This document shows, in pieces, positions 17,663 to 26,727 of a DNA stretch of 64,000 bases. Under the pieces are notes generated by a model. That model was not told the DNA's origin. It was given only the letters and a program-made list of their open reading frames with translations, and searched no databases. Made by a program: the position numbers and the translations under genes. How positions within the stretch are numbered: the stretch's first letter is position 1; every line of letters begins with the position of its first letter. The stretch covers positions 222,980 through 286,979 of the forward strand of contig CANOTP010000002.1 in assembly GCA_947570135.1 (NCBI GenBank), in the 5' to 3' direction. Origin of the DNA: an uncultured Candidatus Melainabacteria bacterium (GTDB lineage: Bacteria > Cyanobacteriota > Vampirovibrionia > Gastranaerophilales > Gastranaerophilaceae).

Positions 17663-18733
17663 ATGTCTAAAGAAAATTTTGAAAAAGCGTTGCAGTTTTT
17701 ATTTCCATCTGAGGGTGGGTATGTAAATGACAAAGACGATATAGGAGGACCAACGAATATGGGGGTTACTCAATCAACATATAATTCGTATAGAAAAAAT
17801 AAAGGTTTACCCGTTAAGAATGTTAAAGATATTACCAAGGAAGAAGCCATAATTCTTTATTATGAGGATTATTGGAAAATCTCAGGTGCTGATAATATAT
17901 CAGATCCAAATATGGCAGTAGCTTTATTTGATACTGCTGTTTTGCATGGTCCTTATGTCGCGAAACAATATTATAAACAAAGTAATGGAGACTTGAATGA
18001 ATTTTTGGATATTCGACAAAAAAGTTATGATAAAATTGTTGCAAAAGACCCTTCTCAAAAAAAGTTTTATCAAGGGTGGAATAATAGAGTGAATAATTTA
18101 AGAACCAATATTGATAATGGAAAATTTTCAACAAATGTCAATGTAGTAGATAATCCCAAAATACAAGATTTGGATTTGTCAAAAGAAATGTCAAATTTTA
18201 AATATTCTGACAAAGAAACAAAGTTATTTAAACTGTATGCAGAAAAATATGACATCCCGAGTTTAAATTTACCTGATCTAAATAATCTGATGATAAATCC
18301 ATATCAAGAATCACCAAAAGCAAATCCTTGGGATAAAATACCAATGGTAAATCCTTGGGAGTCAGAGCAAGGTCAATCTACGAAAAATACTACTCCATTC
18401 ACTCCTTCGGATATAGAAAAAATGACAGTAGAAGAGTTTAGCAAGAATGAGCCGATAATAATGGAGCAGTTGCGAAACGGTCAAATAAAAACAGATTCAC
18501 CAAAAATTGACTATAAAGGATATGATAAAGTGTATACACGTGAAGATATAGATAAAATGTCAACATCAGAGTATACAAAGCATGAAAAAGAAATTATGGA
18601 ACAAATGAATACAATCGGGATTCCGAATAAAAGTGACTTACCTAAAGGAACAAAAACCCACGAAAACTCAACAACTCCAAAAGACGGAAAGTGGGTGACA
18701 ATCAACGGTAACCACGTATTAATCGAAAAATAG
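17663..18733 (+). CDS. GH108 family muramidase with phage-like C-terminal repeats
   Basis: The N-terminal 150 residues are a glycosyl hydrolase 108 domain: catalytic E17 in FPSEGGYVNDKDDIGG, then TNMGVTQ, the second-domain helix DITKEEAIILYYEDYWK, and ALFDTAVLHGP. This family includes holin-linked endolysins and secretion-associated muramidases (TtsA, ZliS). The tail (about 220-356) is low complexity, with two copies of a DIxKMxxxEyxKxExxIMEQ repeat (residues ~253-275 and ~292-312) and the ending KWVTINGNHVLIEK, both of a kind seen in phage structural proteins. No signal peptide. Good AAGGAG ribosome-binding site. Paired with the LprI-like gene. Phage origin or exaptation is an inference. Confidence 0.75.
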   Translation: MSKENFEKALQFLFPSEGGYVNDKDDIGGPTNMGVTQSTYNSYRKNKGLPVKNVKDITKEEAIILYYEDYWKISGADNISDPNMAVALFDTAVLHGPYVAKQYYKQSNGDLNEFLDIRQKSYDKIVAKDPSQKKFYQGWNNRVNNLRTNIDNGKFSTNVNVVDNPKIQDLDLSKEMSNFKYSDKETKLFKLYAEKYDIPSLNLPDLNNLMINPYQESPKANPWDKIPMVNPWESEQGQSTKNTTPFTPSDIEKMTVEEFSKNEPIIMEQLRNGQIKTDSPKIDYKGYDKVYTREDIDKMSTSEYTKHEKEIMEQMNTIGIPNKSDLPKGTKTHENSTTPKDGKWVTINGNHVLIEK

Positions 18734-18902
18734 CGCTATTTCACTGTTTTTGTTTTGATTGTAAACTTACGTAAAATTTTAGCAAAAAAATCTTGCCTTT
18801 TGATTTTATATGGAAGAGAATACATAAAAACGGATGTGTGAAATGATAACAAACAGTGTGACAAAATTTCGAATAGAGAAAAGACGATGCAAAGAGGAAT
18901 AC

Positions 18903-21341
18903 ATGTCCCCAAATTCTCAGGCATTACTCTCCTCTCCAAAACAAGTTTCAAATTTTAATAATCAAGATATTAAGAGACCTTTAAAAACAAATCATTCAGA
19001 TTTAAGTTTTAAAGGTCTTTCTTTATTATATGAGGCTCCTAGAGTTTACAGTAAAAAAGCATTCTTAGAATTTTCCGATAAATATATCGGTAAAATGGGA
19101 AGAGAACTTTTTGAAGATATTACCCAAAAACGTTCGGCAGGAACAAGAAATCTTATTTCTGTAGATGGTGATAATATCACTATTAGTAAAAAATCCATAC
19201 TTCATTTAGCTTGGGACGGTATAATTTATCCGTTCAAGGTACTGCCCGGTGATATGCTAAACGGCATGTTAGAGTTAATGGCGAAAGTTCCCGGGTTTAA
19301 GAATTGGGCATCAAAAACTCTTGATAAACCGTTTTTCAAAAATATCAGACAGCGTTCAAAGATTGATTCTAAAGTTAACTCTTTAATGGGCATGATCAGG
19401 TTTAGAGAGATTAAAATGCAAGATGCTCTAAACAGTTATGCAAAGAAAAATAACATAAAAGTTTCTGAAATCCCTGATAATATAAAAGCACAGATTGCTC
19501 AGGATTTAGAAGGTCAAATGGGTTCAAAAGTTTTTCAGGCACAGTTAAAACAGTTTGACCCGAAATCAGGTAATTACGATACAAAACATGAAAGATCGTT
19601 AAACAGATTAGTATCAGGTCTTCCGCCTGCAATTTTCTTAGCTAACGATGCTTATAACCTTTCAAGAATGATGGATGATGATTCCAAGGCGGCTGAAAAA
19701 GAAAGGAAAACAAGGTTTAAGCAGGAAACAAGCAGAATTTTAACAAGCGGATATTTGACGCTTATAACAATGGGTGCATTCCAGAACTTTATCAACAAAT
19801 CTAAAGCTGGTATTGTTCTAGTTACGGGGTTGACGGTATTAGTAACGGAAATGTTCTCTCGTTTATCTAACGGAAAACATATTAAGAAATTGACTCCAGA
19901 AGAAGCTCGTAAAGAAAACGAAATGATGAATGCTCCGGAAGCTAAGATTAAGCCGACCAAAGAGCCTATAGCCTCAACAGGTGCTCAAAAACAACAAACT
20001 CCAAAAGAACAGCAAAAACCGCTTTTATCATTTGATACATTGATGAAGGGTTCTGCGATTGTTCTTGGAACAGGTTACGGTATAAAGGCTGTAAAACATC
20101 TTCCTTCTGTTCAAAAAGCTGCGTTAAGATATTTTGAAAATATGAAACTAAATAACGCTAAAAAGTATGCCGAGCTTGATGTTGAAAAAGCTTTCTCAAA
20201 ACTGAAAGACGGATTCAGAGCGGTTGAACCGAAGAAGGTTCAAACAATGTCAGAAGGTGATTTAGATACAAAATTTGCGGTTAAAGTATTTGAGGATAAG
20301 GTTTTATACAGACCGTTTAAACAATTGTATGAAAAACTTACAGAAAAGCCGTTCCTTGTTGAGCCCGCAAAATTTGACGAACTTGTAAAAACATTACACG
20401 ACAACGGTTTTGAAAGACTTGCGGAAAAATATTCGTCTGCTGTTCAGGCTGTTGAACAAGACGGTAAAATGGTTATAAATTTAGGTAAAAGGGATAAGGA
20501 TTTCAGGATTCCGTTTACAAAACAGAGAATTTCGGTAAAACCGTTTGTAAACTTTGTGATTGCACCGTTTAAATTTATTTGGAACACGGTTACTCTTCCG
20601 TATTGGATGATTGATGAAAAATTACTTGGTATCTTAAATAAGAAGGCTCCAAAATCAACTAAAGATATTGATGCTATCGCAAACAGTTTTGACAGGATTA
20701 CAAGACAAGCCGAAAAATTTGCAAAAGGTAAACTTAGCAAAAAACAATTTGAAGATTTTGTTCAGGTTAATTTGCTCAAAGGATTCAATCAGGATTCACT
20801 GTCAAGTGTTTCAAACGCGGAATTATCAAACCTTGCAAAAACAGCAGCATCAATTGCTACAATTTGGTTCTTGATGACTGATAATTATAATATGGTTATG
20901 TTAAAGTCAAACGGCAACGATAAAGAAGGTGCCAATACCAAATTTAAAGAAAGATTTGTTCAAGAAGGTTCAAGGTTGTTCTATCAGACATTGTTAATTG
21001 ATTTATTCAATTCAACGTTCAGAAATCAGTACAATTCATCACTTATGGGAATGAGCGTGGTTACTCTTGTTGATACAACGTTAGGTGAAATGTTAACAAG
21101 ATCGTCTGTCGGTACTCCGATTAAGGCTCATACAAGAGATGAGCTTATTGATATTGAAACAAGACAGAATAATTCAACAGGATTTAAGAAAAAATATTAT
21201 AACTTTATGCAAAGGTTAACAGGAAAACGTTCAATCAAGTCGTATGAAGTTAAACCGAAAAACGGTACTAATGGTTCTCAAAGCGCCCCGCTTCCGACAT
21301 TAAAACCTGATAAAAATGTCATTTTTAAACAAAAAGTCTAA
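18903..21341 (+). CDS. large protein of unknown function, lineage type
   Basis: About 812 aa from the ATG at 18903, which has AGAGG five bases upstream; in-frame ATGs at 18834 and 18843 lack such support. I recognise no domain. After a polar N-terminus there is a DLSFKGLSLLYE motif (SF-K-G, like other unknown proteins here), then basic, mixed alpha-helical sequence with hydrophobic stretches near residues 305-325 (AGIVLVTGLTVLVTEMF) and 380-400 (GSAIVLGTGYGIKAV), and a Lys/Gln/Pro-rich break between them. It may be a membrane-associated structural protein. Single-gene unit ending at a shared terminator. Confidence 0.6.
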   Translation: MSPNSQALLSSPKQVSNFNNQDIKRPLKTNHSDLSFKGLSLLYEAPRVYSKKAFLEFSDKYIGKMGRELFEDITQKRSAGTRNLISVDGDNITISKKSILHLAWDGIIYPFKVLPGDMLNGMLELMAKVPGFKNWASKTLDKPFFKNIRQRSKIDSKVNSLMGMIRFREIKMQDALNSYAKKNNIKVSEIPDNIKAQIAQDLEGQMGSKVFQAQLKQFDPKSGNYDTKHERSLNRLVSGLPPAIFLANDAYNLSRMMDDDSKAAEKERKTRFKQETSRILTSGYLTLITMGAFQNFINKSKAGIVLVTGLTVLVTEMFSRLSNGKHIKKLTPEEARKENEMMNAPEAKIKPTKEPIASTGAQKQQTPKEQQKPLLSFDTLMKGSAIVLGTGYGIKAVKHLPSVQKAALRYFENMKLNNAKKYAELDVEKAFSKLKDGFRAVEPKKVQTMSEGDLDTKFAVKVFEDKVLYRPFKQLYEKLTEKPFLVEPAKFDELVKTLHDNGFERLAEKYSSAVQAVEQDGKMVINLGKRDKDFRIPFTKQRISVKPFVNFVIAPFKFIWNTVTLPYWMIDEKLLGILNKKAPKSTKDIDAIANSFDRITRQAEKFAKGKLSKKQFEDFVQVNLLKGFNQDSLSSVSNAELSNLAKTAASIATIWFLMTDNYNMVMLKSNGNDKEGANTKFKERFVQEGSRLFYQTLLIDLFNSTFRNQYNSSLMGMSVVTLVDTTLGEMLTRSSVGTPIKAHTRDELIDIETRQNNSTGFKKKYYNFMQRLTGKRSIKSYEVKPKNGTNGSQSAPLPTLKPDKNVIFKQKV

Positions 21342-21346
21342 CGTCT

Positions 21347-21381
21347 AAAAAAAAGGAACCTTAATCAGGTTCCTTTTTTTC
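21347..21381. terminator. bidirectional terminator
   Basis: A7, GGAACC, seven-base loop, GGTTCC, T7. Placed between the convergent unknown gene and the hydrogenase cluster. Confidence 0.9.
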
Positions 21382-21401
21382 TTTCTTTTTTCTTTCTATT
21401 T

Positions 21402-22856
21402 TTATTTTTCTAAGTCAGGGCTTTCGTTGACGTAGTTTGTAAGCTGTTTAACAGCAGGTTTGTACGAATTGATTGTATTTGTACCGCCTAAACATCCGCC
21501 AGGGCATGCCATAACTTCAATTAAATTTCCGAGTTCACAGACTCCGTTTTTAGCGAACTTTTTCAAATCTCTTATTGATTGTTTGTTAATTCCGTCAACG
21601 ATGTACGGAGTTGCCTTTTTATCATCATCAAGTAAGTGATTAACGGCATTTGCAACACCTGCTGTTACGGCAAAGTTTCTTGCCTGAGCCGATGATTCTT
21701 TTCTGAATTCTGTTTCATCGCATTCTGCAACTTGAACATTCAGTGCAATAAACCAGGCACCGAGTTCTTCAAAACTTAGAACATAATCGATATTCGGATT
21801 TTGCATTGCCTCGCGGCGTTTTGCAACACAAGGGCTGAAAAATACCGTTACCGCGTCAGGTGTTTCTTTTTTAACCATTTCTGCCGTATAGTAAGCCGGA
21901 GTTTTGGTTTCTGAGCGGAAAGGTTTTAATTCGGGAATATGTTTTTCAACAAGTTCGTTATATCCCGCACAGCAAGATGTTGTCATAAATTTGTCGCCTT
22001 TTTCCATACGTTCGACAAATTCTGCCGCTTCGTTTCTTGTTGTAATATCCGCACCTTCTGCAACTTCAATAACATCAGAAAAACCGAGTTTTAATATTGC
22101 GGTTTTAAGTTGTTTTGGAGTGCAAGGTAATTGACCCATAATAGCAGGAGCAGGCATTGCGATAACTTTTTTACCTTCTTTTATTGCTTTTAGAATATCA
22201 ATAATTTGGCTTTTTTTGTGAACTGCGCCAAACGGGCAGGCATGAACACATTTACCGCAAGAGATGCATTTTTCAAAATCAATTTGAGCCAAACCATTTT
22301 CGTCTTTAGCGATAGCTCCGACAGGACAAGCGTTTTCGCAAGGTACGATAATTTTTGCGATTGCCTGATAAGGGCAAACTTGAGCGCACATACCGCAGTT
22401 TTTACATTTAGAGGGGTCAATAACGGATTTTCCGTTTTCAACTTTAATTGCACCGAATTTACAAGCTGATTCGCAAGGTCTGGCAACACAGCCTTGGCAA
22501 AGGTCTGTAACATAAATTCTTGACGGAACACAGCCTTGACATGCGGTATGTAAAACTGTCAGAGGGTTTTCTTCGGGTTCAGTTCTTTCTAAAGATTTTT
22601 TTGCAAGTTCTGATAACAATTGGTCATCTTCAGCTTCTTCAATAGATAAACCCAAACCTGCGATTACTCTGTCCCTTAAAATTGCACGTTCTTTATGGAT
22701 ACAGCATCTGAAAGGTACTTCGCTGCCTTTCGGGCGCATATCATAAGGAATTTTTCTTGTATCTTCTTCAAAATTTTCGCCTAAATATGCTTTAATAAGT
22801 CTTACTAAAATTTCACGTTTTAAGTGAGAAGTTTGCTTAGGGGTATTCATGCTCAT
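21402..22856 (-). CDS. [FeFe]-hydrogenase with N-terminal ferredoxin domains
   Basis: Catalytic H-cluster protein expected to interconvert protons and H2. Order: N-terminal Cys-containing segment (CQGCVPSR, CQGCVARPCESACK), then 4Fe-4S repeats (CKNCGMCAQVCPYQAI, CISCGKCVHACPFGAV), then the H domain with L1 TTSCCAGYNE, L2 SPCVAKRREA and L3 EVMACPGGCLGG. All four H-cluster cysteines are present. The L1 and L2 variants differ from the TSCCPxW and MPCxxK of group A enzymes and fit the group B-like [FeFe]-hydrogenases of anaerobes. Last gene of a five-gene operon. Maturases HydEFG are not in the window. Confidence 0.88.
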   Translation of the reverse strand: MSMNTPKQTSHLKREILVRLIKAYLGENFEEDTRKIPYDMRPKGSEVPFRCCIHKERAILRDRVIAGLGLSIEEAEDDQLLSELAKKSLERTEPEENPLTVLHTACQGCVPSRIYVTDLCQGCVARPCESACKFGAIKVENGKSVIDPSKCKNCGMCAQVCPYQAIAKIIVPCENACPVGAIAKDENGLAQIDFEKCISCGKCVHACPFGAVHKKSQIIDILKAIKEGKKVIAMPAPAIMGQLPCTPKQLKTAILKLGFSDVIEVAEGADITTRNEAAEFVERMEKGDKFMTTSCCAGYNELVEKHIPELKPFRSETKTPAYYTAEMVKKETPDAVTVFFSPCVAKRREAMQNPNIDYVLSFEELGAWFIALNVQVAECDETEFRKESSAQARNFAVTAGVANAVNHLLDDDKKATPYIVDGINKQSIRDLKKFAKNGVCELGNLIEVMACPGGCLGGTNTINSYKPAVKQLTNYVNESPDLEK

Positions 22857-22871
22857 ATTCTTAATCCTTTT

Positions 22872-23135
22872 CTACTGTCTTTTTGCCAACTTTTCATCAA
22901 TAGCTGCAAGAACTTTTTCAACGTTAGCTTCTTTAATAACTTCATTATCAACTTTTACGTAAGGAGCTTTGGAAAATTCCCAGTCTGTTGCGCATAATCC
23001 GAGGCAAGGAACGCCTGACACATCAACTTTATCCCCGTATTTTGCAGGAACGATGTCGATTAATTCCTGAAGGTTTGCAGAACCCATAACAAAACAAGTT
23101 GTTCCAAGACATACTTTTACACTGATTTTTTCCAT
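22872..23135 (-). CDS. thioredoxin-like [2Fe-2S] ferredoxin (NuoE/HydC type)
   Basis: 87 aa. Cysteine pattern CLGTTC near the start and CLGLC later matches the four-Cys [2Fe-2S] site of thioredoxin-fold ferredoxins and NuoE-like subunits. The ATG at 23135 (MEKISVKVCLG) follows an AAGGAAGGT; longer in-frame starts would run into the previous gene. It lies 16 bp upstream of the hydrogenase gene, so it is a likely electron partner. Confidence 0.82.
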   Translation of the reverse strand: MEKISVKVCLGTTCFVMGSANLQELIDIVPAKYGDKVDVSGVPCLGLCATDWEFSKAPYVKVDNEVIKEANVEKVLAAIDEKLAKRQ

Positions 23136-23148
23136 TTCTACCTTCCTT

Positions 23149-24312
23149 TTATATATATTGTACACTAACTTTTTTAAAATATTTATCTTGCAATACTGCA
23201 GCCATTTTTTTGATAATATTTTTTCTGATTTCGATTTCAACAGGCAGCGCAGGATTGTAGTGTGCCTGATTTAATTTTGCACCGACCATAAAGTTTATGC
23301 AGTCGCTGTCTAATAAGAATTTTATCAGCTTTCCCGCAGCATTGTCAATATCTAAATTTCCTTCTTCAAGACATTCAAGAGTTTCTGTAAGCGTTAAAAT
23401 CCCTTCTGTTACGAGGTCAACGCCTTCCATATATGAACAGCTCGGAAGTTTTCCGATACTGATTTCTTTGTCCATTGTAATCGGAAGATTTAATTCTCTT
23501 GAAATAAGGTTAGCTGTTGTGCCGCCACAGATTGCTTTTTTGCCTTTAAAATCCTGAAATATTTTAGCATATTCATTATCTTTTTTCTGGTTAAACGGAG
23601 GACCCGTAAAGATAAGTGATGTTCTCGGTTCTCTAAAATACAATACACAGGCTGAAATATCGTCTTTTGGAAGTCGTTCGGTTTCTATATTTTTAGCCTG
23701 GCGAATAATGTAGGCTGATAATTCAGAACTTGAAATTTCGGGTTCTTCATTAAGTTTTGCAAGTACAAGATGAATTAATCCCTCGCGGCGAAGTCCGAGT
23801 TTAAGTCTTCCGTTACCCAGTCCGCACTGGGTTACGCCGTCTGAACAGAAGATTAATCTGTCGCCCAGTTCAAGTTTTATTTTGTAACTTTTAAGACATC
23901 TGTTTTTAAAGGTTTTAGACGGAATTGTTTCATAAGGCGGAGTCATTATTTCGCCGTTTCTAATCCAAAGAAACTCAGGGTTTCCTTCTTCAATAATTTT
24001 AGCGTCGCCCTCATCGTTCACATCAATTATTGAAAACGTTGAATAGCTGATTTTTCTAACCTTACATACCGGAAGCGAGTTCATAACGATTTCGGCGGCT
24101 TGCCTTATTGGAATTTCTTGTTTTTCGACAAATTTTAAAAGCATTGTTGCTGTCATACAAGACAGGATATTTGCTTTAATTCCGCTTCCTAGGCCGTCAG
24201 ACAGTACCGCAATAAGTTTTGCCTCATCAGGGTATCTTTTGGAGATGAAGTAATCGCCAAAAGCGTTTTGGTTATATTTTTTAACCTGATTACAATCAAT
24301 ATCGATGAACAT
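23149..24312 (-). CDS. SpoIIE/PP2C-type protein phosphatase of the hydrogenase cluster
   Basis: 387 aa with a PPM/SpoIIE fold: GDYFISKRYP and LSDGLGSGIKANILS at the start carry the first metal aspartates, IFCSDGVTQCG the second site, and LPKDDISACVLYF the third (DD). A C-terminal extension of about 150 residues (GKKAICGGTTANLIS...) is typical of the phosphatases found beside sensory [FeFe]-hydrogenases in clostridia. Its 5' end shares one base with the sensory hydrogenase stop, so translation is coupled. It probably passes an H2 or redox signal through serine/threonine dephosphorylation; the target is unknown. Confidence 0.82.
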   Translation of the reverse strand: MFIDIDCNQVKKYNQNAFGDYFISKRYPDEAKLIAVLSDGLGSGIKANILSCMTATMLLKFVEKQEIPIRQAAEIVMNSLPVCKVRKISYSTFSIIDVNDEGDAKIIEEGNPEFLWIRNGEIMTPPYETIPSKTFKNRCLKSYKIKLELGDRLIFCSDGVTQCGLGNGRLKLGLRREGLIHLVLAKLNEEPEISSSELSAYIIRQAKNIETERLPKDDISACVLYFREPRTSLIFTGPPFNQKKDNEYAKIFQDFKGKKAICGGTTANLISRELNLPITMDKEISIGKLPSCSYMEGVDLVTEGILTLTETLECLEEGNLDIDNAAGKLIKFLLDSDCINFMVGAKLNQAHYNPALPVEIEIRKNIIKKMAAVLQDKYFKKVSVQYI

Positions 24313-26033
24313 TATTTTTTGTCCTCATCTGATTTATCGTCGTAATCGTTAGCAATTGAGTTAAGCAATGTTTCTGTTTCAACCATGTGTTCGCCAAGCA
24401 GGCAAGCGATTTCCTGTACGATTGAAATATTTTTTGAGATAACTTCTTTAGCTTTTTCAGAAATCTTTTCTCTTGTGGTTTCGGTTTGGGTAACATCTGT
24501 GATTATTGCGCCGACGATTTCGTTTGGTTCGATTGTGAAGGCGTTAATATCAAACAATCGGTCGTTAACGTTGTAGTGTTCTTTATGAAGGTCTTTTCCT
24601 GTTTTCAGAATTGTTCTGAAAATGTCTGAAAACTCAACTACTCTATCGATTGCAGCCCCTGTCATCCCGTCAGGACGGGATTTAAAGATTTCATACATAT
24701 CGCCTGTAAACATTTTCATAAAGCTGTCGTTTGCTTCTAAGATGTTCATATTATTATCTACCATAACGATAGCCGCAGGCATACAGCGAAGCATAGCAGC
24801 AGCCTTTCTCATCGCAATTTTTCTCATATAAGATACGCACATGGAAGGCTCGGCGACACCGTCTAACAATGCTGCGGCAAGTTCGCGGCATGAGTTATAA
24901 CCGCATCCGCCGCAGTTAAGCTCATCTTCTTCCGTGTGTTTGCCGATTTTTTTAAGTGTTTGGGTAATTTCTTCAAGCGAGTATTTTGATGTCTCAACTT
25001 TTTTCGGTGAATAATCACAATTAACTACCAATTGCGGCTCGATCGGGATTTCATCTCTTACCTTAACTTTTTGCATAATATCTGAAATCGAGCTTATGCT
25101 TGCATTGTTTGAAGCAATGCAAGGTCCTGTGATACATCCTGATTCGCAGGCTAAAGCTTCAACAAATATCGGTGCCGAAAGTTTATCCGCATCAAGGTTT
25201 TCCAAAGCCTTTTCAAATGCCGAAATTCCACAAACTTCCATTAGCTGAACATTTGGTTTTACGCCGACTTTTTTGATTGTTTGGTTCATTCCACCGTTAA
25301 TCGGGTATAAAGTTCCTTCGTGTGCGCTGTATGGAACAAATTCGTAGTAGCTTTCTTTTTTGATTTGTGAAATATCACCTATTTTGTCGGTAATCCAGAT
25401 TTTTAACTCTTCAAAAGTTATTGAAACATCGATTAAATCATCGTTTTCATCAGCTTCATTTTTTTTGCCGATACAAGGTCCAATAAATACGACCGCAATA
25501 TCATTACCGTAAAGGTTTTTCAGCATTCTTGCGTGTGTTTTTGCAGGAGAACCTATTGGTGTAATATTTTTTGCAAATTCGGGTTTATAAAGCCTTACGT
25601 ATTCTACAATTACAGGGCAGGCGCTTGAAATCCACAATCCTGATTCTGTTTCATTAAGCAGTTGGGCGCTTTTTATTGAAACTTCCTGAGCACCGATTGC
25701 GGTTTCCGATACATCTTTGAACCCGAGTTGCTTAAGGATTGCTATCATTTTTTGAGCCGAGTTTTCAAAAACAGAGCGCCAAGACGGGGCTAATGATACA
25801 TAAACATCCTTGCCGCTTATCAAAAGGTTTTTGACTTTTTCCAAATCGCTTCTTACACATTTTGCGTTTGTCGGGCAAGCTTTTACACAGGTTCCGCACG
25901 AGATACATTTTTCGGGAATTACCGAAGCGTGGTTGTTTTCGATTTTGATTGCCTTAACGGGACATTCCCTGACGCATCTGTAACAGTCGTGACATTCGTT
26001 AATTAGTGTGTAGACCGGATGTTGATTATTCAT
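24312..26033 (-). CDS. sensory [FeFe]-hydrogenase with PAS domain (HydS/group C type)
   Basis: 573 aa. Order: 2x[4Fe-4S] ferredoxin domain (CHDCYRCVRECP, CISCGTCVKACP), degenerate H domain (L1 SSACPVIVEY, L2 IGPCIGKKNEA, L3 EALACESGCITGP), a Fe-S domain (CGGCGYNSCRELAAALL) and a PAS domain (MPAAIVMVDNNMNILEANDSF, about residues 420-530), then a helical tail. L1 lacks one cysteine of TSCCP. This architecture is known for putatively H2-sensing group C hydrogenases, which lie beside phosphatases and kinases as here. Expected to be cytoplasmic and to signal rather than to turn over H2 at scale. Confidence 0.85.
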   Translation of the reverse strand: MNNQHPVYTLINECHDCYRCVRECPVKAIKIENNHASVIPEKCISCGTCVKACPTNAKCVRSDLEKVKNLLISGKDVYVSLAPSWRSVFENSAQKMIAILKQLGFKDVSETAIGAQEVSIKSAQLLNETESGLWISSACPVIVEYVRLYKPEFAKNITPIGSPAKTHARMLKNLYGNDIAVVFIGPCIGKKNEADENDDLIDVSITFEELKIWITDKIGDISQIKKESYYEFVPYSAHEGTLYPINGGMNQTIKKVGVKPNVQLMEVCGISAFEKALENLDADKLSAPIFVEALACESGCITGPCIASNNASISSISDIMQKVKVRDEIPIEPQLVVNCDYSPKKVETSKYSLEEITQTLKKIGKHTEEDELNCGGCGYNSCRELAAALLDGVAEPSMCVSYMRKIAMRKAAAMLRCMPAAIVMVDNNMNILEANDSFMKMFTGDMYEIFKSRPDGMTGAAIDRVVEFSDIFRTILKTGKDLHKEHYNVNDRLFDINAFTIEPNEIVGAIITDVTQTETTREKISEKAKEVISKNISIVQEIACLLGEHMVETETLLNSIANDYDDKSDEDKK

Positions 26034-26051
26034 TTTTTAACCCCTGAATTT

Positions 26052-26294
26052 TTATACTAAAGCTGTTTGTAAGATTTCTTTTAACTTTTCTTCGTTCATT
26101 TCGCTGTGCAAAACATCATCGATGTAGATATTCGGGCCCGTAGAACATTTGTCCTGACACAATCCTCCGACAAGTTCGATTTCAGCGTCTAAATTGTTTT
26201 CTTTTATATAATTTTCAAGAAAGTTCAAGTTTTCCAAGTTCCCGCGCGCGAAACAAGAACTTCCCATGCAAACTTTTATGTTATGTTTTGCCAT
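26052..26294 (-). CDS. thioredoxin-like [2Fe-2S] ferredoxin
   Basis: 80 aa, first gene of the hydrogenase operon. Cys motif CMGSSC near residue 9 and CQDKC later; otherwise a small thioredoxin fold, a homologue of the second ferredoxin at 22872. Having two different ferredoxins, one ahead of the sensory and one ahead of the catalytic hydrogenase, suggests each has its own partner. Confidence 0.82.
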   Translation of the reverse strand: MAKHNIKVCMGSSCFARGNLENLNFLENYIKENNLDAEIELVGGLCQDKCSTGPNIYIDDVLHSEMNEEKLKEILQTALV

Positions 26295-26450
26295 ACTATC
26301 CTCACTTTTTACTATATAATTTTAATATATTAATTTTTATATGGCAAGTAGAGGAGTTAATTTTATTTATAACGGTGTGCCAATTCGCGGTTGATGATTG
26401 TTTTGTAATTTTGTACATTAGATATTATTACAAAATAAAGCAGGAAAATT

Positions 26451-26676
26451 ATGGACGAAAAACTTATCGGAAAAATATATGATTTAGGCAGTAATATAAG
26501 GTAGGCAGAAAGTTTAAACAAAATTTTAGTAGAATGCATAGATGATGATTATCATTTAAAACCTATTGAATATGAATACTTGTCAAAAATATTGTTATTA
26601 TTTAATGAACAATTTGCATAAGGATTTTAACGAAATTGATAAAATGATTGTAGAGTTGTTGGCAGCTGATAAATAA
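26451..26676 (+). pseudogene. broken small gene in the gap before proB
   Basis: From ATG at 26451: MDEKLIGKIYDLGSNIR, then TAG at 26502, then the same frame continues (AESLNKILVECIDDDYHLKP...LLLFNEQF) to a stop; a frame change near 26610 restores HKDFNEIDKMIVELLAADK to 26676. AGCAGGAAA precedes the ATG. The reconstructed ~75-aa helical protein shares the MDEK start and general character of the 58-aa protein at 55730-55906. The rest of the 26295-26727 gap shows nothing else that I can support. Confidence 0.5.
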
Positions 26677-26715
26677 AAATAAACTAAATATCTGGCATAT
26701 ATTTCCCCTTCGTGG

Positions 26716-26727
26716 TAAAATCGGGTT
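26716..26727 (+). promoter_or_regulatory. -10 box six bases before the proB ATG
   Basis: TAAAAT (26716-26721), CGGGTT, ATG. No ribosome-binding site; probable leaderless transcript. Confidence 0.45.
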
